Translations under genes and position numbers: made by a program
Assembly: GCA_030015575.1 (NCBI GenBank)
Contig: CM057337.1
Coordinates: forward strand, 336,298,583-336,362,582
Length of the DNA: 64,000 nt
Direction of reading: 5' to 3'
Source of the DNA: Agapanthus africanus
Lineage: Eukaryota > Streptophyta > Magnoliopsida > Asparagales > Amaryllidaceae
Shown: positions 56,468 to 64,000 of the stretch, one piece after another
Numbering within the stretch: position 1 is the first letter of the stretch
Layout: each line of letters starts with the position of its first letter
Notes under the pieces: generated by a model
Databases searched by the model: none
What the model was told of the DNA's origin: nothing
Seen by the model: only the letters and a program-made list of their open reading frames with translations

Positions 56468-58560
56468 TGTTGGATATATGTATGCCCTAGAGGCCATTAT
56501 GTGATAGTGGATGTATCTATACATGTATATATATTCAGTTTGCATTCTTGCTCGACATGATAGTATGCTATCTGGTTATTCTTTATCTGACATGTTGATT
56601 TGATCATGCTTTTATTCATTCATGCATGCTGATAAAGTCCCAAGGATATCTGCTTGACTACTCTGATTATGATAGAGATCATACTAGTGGGACATTTGTA
56701 GTCTATAAGCATATCCTGAAATGTCCCTAGTCAGAGGTGTATCGAGACGGGGCATCGATATACCAGAGTAGAATAGCGTATATGATACTAGACCCATGTG
56801 ATGGGCGATGGATGTTCCCACATTCATCGATGTTTGACATCAAGATCATATACGGGTGCTCAGTGCTGACTGGGTACACTGGACGGACTCACCGAGAACT
56901 CCTATATGGAATTATATCTATCGTCGGATAGCAGTTCTCAGGTGACACTGGTACAGGTTAGTCTGTAGACCTGAGATCGTCATGGAGTCTTGTGTGTTCT
57001 CCCACTGTACTTTGATTGCCACCCTACCACGGCTCTACTGAGTCGTGCAAACAGGTGGCCGTTGGGTACAGTCCGGAGACATACGAAGGCAATGAGCGAT
57101 AGGAGGGGTTTCGTCTCTCCCGGTATTGGGAGTTGATGCTGTGCTGTGCTCGACTGGTTATAACAGCAAGTCCCTTGCCAGGGCTGCTGAGATTTGCTGA
57201 TAAGTGTTATCAGTAGTTTCTCGATCTGTTATAGACCATTCACCGACACGACTTATTGAGTTATTGGGGTCGATGTGACCATCCCTAGGCTCGATATGCA
57301 GCATATCTGACGAAGAGACCGGACTGTACGGTAGTGTTGCCGGATGGCTCGACGGGAGTTGTAGCAGGTTCGCTTGTTTTCTTCTGATCGCTCAATACCC
57401 GGGTGGCCGTTACGTTTAGCTGACCGCTTGCGGCTTGAGGGTACCTGATATGATCATCACCCTCTGCCGGCGTATTGACGAGTCTTAGAGTCCCACAGAG
57501 GAGTTACCCAGTCCAGGCGAAACGTTGTGGTGCGCGTATGCGGTATGCGCTTGCACCCGATTGAAATGTGCGTATATGATACCGAACATTGATCGGGTGG
57601 CCTACTTTTGGTGGGGTCGTATAAGATATGACCGAATTGATAAATTAAGTGTTGATTTATCATCTAACCATTAGTTATCTCACTTGAAACCTTTCTAGGG
57701 TTTGATGGATGCATGCATGCATGCATGTGTTTCTTTATTTTCATTCTAGTTTCATGCACATGTGGATGTGCATACATGCATACATACATACACCCATCCA
57801 TCATGGTTGTTAGCATATGGAAATGGTGGCAATGCAAGACTTACACCATGGATTAAATAATGGATAATTATTTAATTTTGGTTTTAAAGTTAAATGAAAA
57901 AGAAAAGGATAATCATGTTAGTTTCCACACTCTTCTTCTAACCTAACCTAGCTCAACTACCACTAACCTATGGTTATCCTTCTCTTTATCATTCTAAACC
58001 CAAGTTAAATTAACTATCTATCATTTAATCATGGTTGAAGTCAAGAAGGAAATAAATATATATAGTGATATATATTTCTTTCTCTTGCTTAACTCAAGGT
58101 TATCTTTTTACCTCTTGCAAAGAAAGGCCACCATCTTCATCTTCCTTCATCTTTTCCTCTCTAGGTTTTTCTAGTGAGTTAAATACAATCAAAGAAAGGT
58201 TTTTGAAGTGAGATCCAAAGCCACAACACCATTCTACTCAAGTCTAGCCAACTTGATTAGAGTGTTTCCTTCGGTTTTACAAAGTAGCGAGCTTGGACGG
58301 AGATCTCCGCGGTGGATCGTCGTGGACACAAGGGGAGTTCAAGAGGACCTTGATTAAACACCCAAGACACCAAGGAGTCTTGCAAAGGGGAGCTACAAAG
58401 GTTGTAGCCTTCAAACCCTAGTCTTTACTAGCTTAAAGTTTTGATAACCCTAATTTTCTAGGATCTATCCTTTGCATGTTAGCTTAGCACCTTAAAAAAT
58501 ACAAACTTTGAGACATGTGATGCTTCAAAACTCTTCATAGGGTGCTAGACTAACCTTACA
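56468..58560 (+). repeat. 3' LTR of element J
   Basis: It is equal in length to the 5' LTR and ends ACCTTACA, followed by AGTTC. CTACAAAGGTTGTAG lies at 58393-58407. Confidence 0.95.
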
Positions 58561-60705
58561 AGTTCAACCTGTCATTTCCCGATTGAATTAAACCCACCTG
58601 CACGACCCTTAACATAGTCAACAAAGTCGTACAACTACCCTAATCCAACCACATCTCATATTTTAGCAGATAAGTACTAATTAGCTACTGCACACTACGC
58701 CTTAACATAGTCAACAAACGTAGCACGAATACTAATTAATCTTTATTTGAAATGACGGAGGTCTACGCAGGTTTTTCAGAAAACCATGAGCGTAATGAAC
58801 TTGATATCGTCGTAGAATCATGTGAAATTTTGAAATGGAGTGTTTTTGAGGCTTTCATTAGTTTTGCTAAAGAGATCACTCCCGGTGAAAGGATCTCGGC
58901 TCTTTCCTCATCGAATAAGGTGCAGGACATATCATATATAGCACTGTGCAAAGCAAAACTCTAAAAGCAATCAAAAGACAAACTGAGTTTTGCTAAAGAG
59001 GTCACTCCCAGTGAAGGGATCTCGGCTCTTTCCTCATCGAATAAAGTGCAGGGTATATCATATATACCGCTATGCAAAGCAAAACTGTAGCTACCCTTTT
59101 TATAAAGTTTTGATTCTACAACATCTTTTAGGTTTCTTTTCTTTTTATTAATCTTATTAATAAAAATCCCATCAGCTTATGCTTCCTAAGCATCACAGAA
59201 GAAACGAAAGCAGTAATATTTATATATCAGCATATATATATTTAGTATAAGCATTCGTCTCAGGCAGTAATATGATCTCATCACAGAACATTGCAGCAGA
59301 AGAATATATATGAAATATTGGATATACTAGGATGTCCGTGTTTTCAATACGAGCCTGTATAAAACACGGATTCCACAGTCGCGACGAATAGCCAAACCCA
59401 CATCCCAAGACCCCTACGAGAGCGGCAAGTAACACTGCCAATTCTAGGGTTAGGAGACCCGGTCTCGACTCCTCGAGATGGCCTCCCACTGGACCCTAGA
59501 ACCCGGTTACTTGTGCTCCCCTCCTTGGGTCTACCTAATGTGGAAAAGTAAATAATATACACTGGTGACATCAACCTCATCCCGGAAGTGCCCCAATAAA
59601 AGAATATTATATACAAATGAATTTTACATGAATGAAAATAAAAAGCCCTCATCTCACATAAAAACGCCGGCTATTCAGAACACGACGATCCAATATAACA
59701 TATCACAGCAACACATAATATCACATATCATCAACGTAAGTAAGTATGCATATACCGATCGTCGTAGATGTATAGCAACGAAGACCGGCAATAATACTAC
59801 ATACTACACTTACGGTCACAGAAAAGAAATTGTAAAATTACAATATTTGGAATTCACAATCACTTTAGACATCGTAAATCCGAAATATCACATACTTCGC
59901 ATTTCAAGCCTATCTATATGAATTCCACATATTGTATCACATTCCAGATAAATAGACAGTATTAAACTTTCCGACCGGATAATCAAATACCCAAGATTTC
60001 CTAAATAGCTCAACACTTGAGCGGAGTTCAAATAATCCCAGAATATGTCACAGTACTGATGATCCAGCCGTAGAAGGGTCAAGCCAACGCCTCACATGTG
60101 GCATGCCGTACTGCCCCAAACCCTAAGGTTTAGAGGCAGTTCAAGACGGTCACATAATCGAGTTAAGCTTTGTGTTGTTCTAGAGGGACCGCCGCGTTAC
60201 ATGTACATTTATCCAAGAGATTTAAACCCGATAAAAATTCAACACTTGAAAATTTTACGTGCCAGGAAAAAGTGAGTTAAAGATATCCGTTCGAACATTT
60301 TAACAGTTTCTAAATATCCGGAAATATAACAAAATTAAATTTTTCGATCGAATCACGATTACAAAATAAACCCCAGAACACTCAACACTGAGACAGATTA
60401 AAAATACCCAGAAGCAGCAACAAGCACCTACGGATATTACCATGAAGACACGTGTCGCAATCCCAAAGATAGGCCGCGGAACCGCCGCGAGAAGCAGGTT
60501 CCCGCCGCGGTTCTGCGGCGACTTCATGGAATTGCGAGTTCGTATTTCATGACAATTCTTAGAATTACCTGGTAATTTTTTTAGGTATTTTTAATTCAGA
60601 AAAAACACAGTTTTTAAAAATTGCCCGGAGAGGGGTTCGTTTCGTCGTATCGGGGTTCGTTTGGAGTTTTAACTTCGTATACACGTCGCCTAATTCTCTA
60701 GCTAG
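58561..60705 (-). other. 5' part of the first G leader
   Basis: It continues the G leader across J: GC stem (60473-60519), CAAGTGTTG sites (60240-60248, 60011-60019), minus-strand GTAAGT (59808-59813) and the hairpin TTTTTATTAA/TTAATAAAAA (59142-59166). The duplicated module (about 58860-59090) and the first two tandem hairpins (58695-58723, 58600-58632) follow. The next hairpin resumes at 48014 beyond J. Confidence 0.88.
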
Positions 60706-60717
60706 GCTCTGATACCA
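60706..60717 (-). other. primer binding site, first unit of G
   Basis: The minus-strand TGGTATCAGAGC lies one base from the LTR at 60719. Confidence 0.93.
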
Positions 60718-60718
60718 C

Positions 60719-62917
60719 TGTAGGGTTCCTAGGAACTCTTGTGAGGGTTCATAAGGCATCAACCATGCCCGAATAAAATTTTAGACGTGCCGAACAACCC
60801 AAAGCCGGGATCTTTGCTAGATTATTAGGTTAAATATGCAAGTAAACATCTTTACTACTAAGTGTGAGGGATTACAACCTTTGTAGTCCGCTCCATCACT
60901 TTATAAGCTCTGAGTAGAAGTCCCTTCGCCATGATCCACGATCTCCCGGACTCAAGAGAGGATCCACGACCCGAACGATCCATGCTAGCTTGTAGTGTTC
61001 CGTTTCTCCGATGATCTACGTCGAAGTTGCTATAACCCAAGCTCTCTCACTCTAATGAGCTGAACACTCTAATCTAATGGGCTAGATTAGATGAGGATGA
61101 TGGAGTAGTATTTATGCTCTCTTTTTATATCATAATCTCACATGAAATTATCACAAAAGGAATTTCTAGTAAGCTTTCTCAAAGCTAAAGAGAGAAGAAG
61201 AAGATGAATAATGAGATAATTCCTTTTGTCATGAATAATGAAATGTATATATGAATTAATAATGTAACCATAGTTTAGTATGACAAGGATAACCCTTGTA
61301 GAGAATAAATTAGAGCTAGGGTTTGGTTAGGTTAAAAATGAGTCATGGATAAATATCAACCATAATATCTTAACCAAGACAAAAGAGAAAGCTTCTAGAA
61401 GGTGCAAGAAGAAGCTAACCCTAATCAAACCCTAACCTTGTTTATTCTTCACTAAACATGTTGCATTATTAATCATATCATGTCACAATAATATATATCA
61501 CATATATATTATATATTTGCAACAAAAGAAAATAATACAATTAACATATATCGCATATATATCAATGTATTATCCGGTGAGAAAATGAAATAATAAAGCG
61601 AGCCAATATTAGATAATGTAATACAATATATCATATATATTATTACACATTAAATCATCGAATCAACACTTGATCCGATAATCCGGCTATATCGAATATA
61701 ACCGACTAATATATCATGTACCGATTTATCGAATCAACACTTGATCCGATGACCCGGTTCATATCTAAATATCGCGAGAATATAATACGGTATCTCATAT
61801 CGCATTATCCTCGGTCCTGCGCATATCACATATGTGCCTCTACTCCGTTTTGCCTGAGCCAAGAAAGCTCTGTGTAGGACTCTAAAGAATCGTCAATACG
61901 CCGGTAGCAGGTGATGATCATATCAAACACCCACAAGCTGCAAGCGGTCAGCTAAACGTAACAGCCACACGTGTATTGAGCAATCAGAAGATCAACAAGC
62001 AAGCATGTACATTCTCATGCGAATCCAATCAGTAACACTCCCGTACAGTCCGGTCTCTTCGTCTGATATGTCGCATATCAAGTCTAGGGGTGGTATAAGT
62101 CAGACCCCAGTAACCGATAAGTCATGTCGATGTGTGGCTCATAACGGGTCGAGAAACTACTGGTAACACTTACCAGTAAATCTCTATATCAGCCCTGGCC
62201 AGGAACTTCCAGTTATAGCCAATCGAACACAGCACAACATCAACTCCCTATACCGGGAGAGACGAATCCCCTCCTATCGCTCATTGCCTCCTTGTGATTC
62301 GGGACTGTACCTAAAAGCCACCGTTTTGCACGCCCTCTTGGACGTGGTAAGGTGGAAATCAAAGCACAGTGGGAATCACACAAGACTCTATGACGATCTC
62401 GGGTCTACAGACTACCCTGTACCAGTGTCACCGGAGAACTGCCATCTGACGTGTGGTATATCACCATCTGGGAGTTCTCGGCGAGTCCGTCCAGTGTACC
62501 CAGTCTCCACTGAGCACCCGTACACCATCTCTGATGTCAAACACCGATGGATATGGGATCATCCATTGCCCATCACATGGGTCAAGATGCGTATACGCTA
62601 GTCTACTCTGGTGTATCGATGCCCTGTCTCGATATACCCTCGACTAGGAACTGTTATAGGATGTACTCATCGACTACCGTGGCCCCACTAGTATGATCTC
62701 ATCATAATCCCAGTAGTCGAGTACAGATCCTAAGGGCTTTATCAACATGTGAGAGAAAAACAGTAAACCAATACAAGTCAACATGTTAAGATAAAGAAAA
62801 ACCAAATAGCATACTATCATGACGAGCAAGAAAGTCCTCTCTATATATATCCAAGCATCCATTATAATATACATCATATGTACAATAATGGCCTCTAGGG
62901 CATATACATAACTAACT
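60719..62917 (-). repeat. 5' LTR of element G (2,199 bp)
   Basis: Plus-strand TGTAGGGTTCC to ACTAACT; the terminal A is changed to T compared with 44263. U3 palindromes are at 61664-61672 and 61735-61743, and the CTACAAAGGTTGTAA motif (minus) is at 60872-60886. Confidence 0.92.
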
Positions 62918-64000
62918 CACAGTGAATATGAATTTCCCAACTTTTATCAACACATCCTCCAGTTCACCCCTATGTTTGGTGATTGAACGGTCTGCCATTT
63001 GGAGAGTGCAATAAGCTGGTTTCAACTCTCCAATCCCTAACTGCTCCTAGACAGAATATGGAAGCAGGTTAACACTTGCGCCAAGGTCAAGTAAAGCACG
63101 GTTAAAGTTTTTACCCCCAATAGAAATCGAGATTGTAGGACATCCTGGGTCCTTACGTTTCTTTGGTAACTGTGGGGTAAAAGCAGTGCTAACATTATTT
63201 GTCATGAAAACCTTTTTGGGCACTTGAGTCTTCCTCTTCCTAGTACACAAGTCTTTGAGAATTTTCGCATAAGCGGGGACTTGTTGAATAGCATCTAGGA
63301 GAGGGATGTTGATGTTAACCTGTTTAAACATTTCCATAATCTTCTCCATATGTGGACTCGATTTGTTTCCCCTTAACTGATTCGGATAAGGAGCTTTAGC
63401 AATAAGAGCTGGGTCCATCATTGGAGAAGGTGATGTATGTGGAAGTGATCCCAGAATGGAAGTGGGGATCGTCTTTGGTGGACTAGAAGAGGTATGCTGA
63501 GGTGTTGAGCCTTGGGGGAAACGAAGAATAGGCTCGCAAGAAGGTGGTGGGGTAGAAGAACAAGGATCAGAAGTAGAAGTGTGTGGAAAGAAAGGTCTCA
63601 GCCGAGGTATTGTTGATAAACTTCTCATTATCATCAATCTCTTCCCCAACGTGATTATTCAGCACTTTTCCAGATCTCAATGTTGTGATGGCGTTCACAT
63701 TGTAGTGTTGTGAATGCCCAGGATTCGGTAAGGGTTGAGACGGAAGTTTCCCTTTCTCTCTTGCACTCATTTCGGCTTTTAATTGGGCAATTTGAGTTTC
63801 CATCGATTTTAAACTCTCAGCTTGGAGGTCAGAGTTTTTCTGGAATTTATCGAGGGAAGTCCTAAATTCAGCCGACATTTGTTTCATGTACATTTCAAAA
63901 GTCCGTTCGAGTGAAGAGGAAATATCAGTACCGGTCGACTGCAAAGGATTATACGGTGCAGGCGTGTTGACTGGATTTTGAAAGTTTTGTGATTGGTAGG
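62918..64000 (-). pseudogene. Athila gag and protease (5' part beyond window)
   Basis: The minus strand is open from the window end and reads a Gag region with a coiled-coil-like stretch (SLERTFEMYMKQMSAEFRTS) and the INAITTLRSGK-like block. A frameshift near 63595 then leads into a proline/serine-rich stretch. The typical Athila block LKDLCTRKRKTQVPKKVF and the protease motif RALLDLGASVNLLPYSV follow. A TAG at 63047-63049 stops the frame just after the protease active site. Translation beyond it continues to KVGKFIF, which joins the 39591 side once G is removed. Confidence 0.9.

Larger units (their letters stand above)
48024..58560 (+). mobile_element. near-complete Ty1/copia element J, 10.5 kb
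   Basis: It has two 2,093-bp LTRs (48024-50116, 56468-58560) with about 30 differences by eye (roughly 1.4 %), a PBS, a 2.4-kb leader, one nearly open Gag-Pol frame, a polypurine tract and a perfect AGTTC duplication. It lies in the leader of G between the second and third tandem hairpins. It is the best preserved element, but an amber stop and an integrase Glu-to-Lys change argue that this copy is inactive. Confidence 0.97.
39592..62917 (-). mobile_element. Ty1/copia tandem element G (LTR-int-LTR-partial int-partial LTR), hosting J
   Basis: Minus-strand order is LTR (62917-60719), PBS, leader (interrupted by J), pol (47534-44278), polypurine tract, LTR (44263-42064), a second PBS and second leader (42062-39672), then only about 80 bp of LTR end (39671-39592). 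The second unit has lost its pol and most of its last LTR. The target duplication is TACAG (39587-39591) against CACAG at the right end, where the LTR terminus reads ACTAACT instead of ACTAACA. The full LTRs differ by roughly 2 % by eye, so G is older than J, which sits inside it. Confidence 0.9.
20335..64000 (-). mobile_element. Athila-type Ty3/gypsy element E, nested host of D, F, G and J
   Basis: Read on the minus strand: gag and protease (64000 to 62918), protease/RT/RNase H/integrase (39591 to 36555 and 34358 to 34059), a 1.4-kb non-coding tail, a polypurine tract (32657-32643) and the 3' LTR (32642-32572 joined to 22051-20335). Removing D, F and G/J restores colinearity at each join. 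The integrase and RT sequences resemble the Athila lineage as I know it. Its 5' LTR and PBS lie beyond 64000. Numerous stops and frameshifts make it inactive. Confidence 0.85.

Noticed and set aside
62911-62925. Loss of target duplication at the right end of G
   Set aside because: Aligning ACTAACT-CACAG with the expected ACTAACA-TACAG needs only two adjacent substitutions. The Athila reading frame is restored across the site, so the duplication is accepted as mutated.
1-64000. CRISPR arrays, bacterial operons, tRNA or rRNA genes
   Set aside because: No regularly spaced identical repeats with unique spacers, no cloverleaf or rRNA signatures. All repeats are explained by LTR elements, tandem repeats or palindromes.

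Overview
This window is repeat-rich nuclear DNA from a plant, almost certainly a flowering plant. It contains no recognisable host gene, tRNA, rRNA or CRISPR array. The evidence for a plant is the set of long-LTR Ty1/copia elements primed by initiator-Met tRNA (PBS TGGTATCAGAGC), an Athila-type Ty3/gypsy element, and a 4.2-kb gypsy-type solo LTR. The species cannot be told from this sequence.

Left block (1-16.8 kb). Copia element A (minus strand, 1-8557, its far LTR cut by the window edge) sits in a solo/partial LTR (LTR2, 8558-9444, minus). LTR2 sits in a third, plus-oriented LTR (LTR3, 9445-15425). LTR3 is also split by a 4,209-bp solo LTR of Ty3/gypsy type (10553-14761) with a perfect TTAAG target duplication. 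About 1.2 kb of unassigned AT-rich sequence follows.

Right block (16.8-64 kb), from outermost to innermost. A copia 3' remnant B (16809-17577, plus) is broken by the 3' LTR and pol remnant of copia C (17578-20334, minus). C is broken by Athila element E (20335 to beyond 64000, minus). E received three insertions: copia D (22052-32566, plus, TSD CATAC) in its 3' LTR, solo LTR F (34359-36554, TSD ATTAC) in its integrase tail, and copia tandem G (39592-62917, minus, TSD TACAG/CACAG) in its protease. The leader of G was then hit by copia J (48024-58560, plus, TSD AGTTC). J has the only near-complete Gag-Pol, but it carries one amber stop and a Glu-to-Lys change at the integrase catalytic position.

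How the parts work together. The copia elements carry a long (about 2.2-2.7 kb) non-coding 5' leader between the PBS and the polyprotein. Across diverged families (A, D, G, J) this leader keeps hairpins whose stems change sequence in a compensated way. These include three tandem hairpins with a near-invariant 19-20-nt loop, a TTAAT hairpin, a CCGTGC-GAAA-GCACGG hairpin, dispersed CAAGTGTTG mini-palindromes and a GC-rich PBS-proximal stem. There is also a conserved GTAAGT and a conserved pyrimidine-tract/CAG just before the coding start. I infer a structured retroelement RNA, possibly a removable leader intron holding packaging or dimerisation signals. This is the most interesting candidate for something undescribed here. 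Several elements (A, D, G) look non-autonomous: A has roughly 99 % identical LTRs around an ancient-looking pol, and D and G share the absence of a recognisable gag. All divergence figures are by-eye counts.
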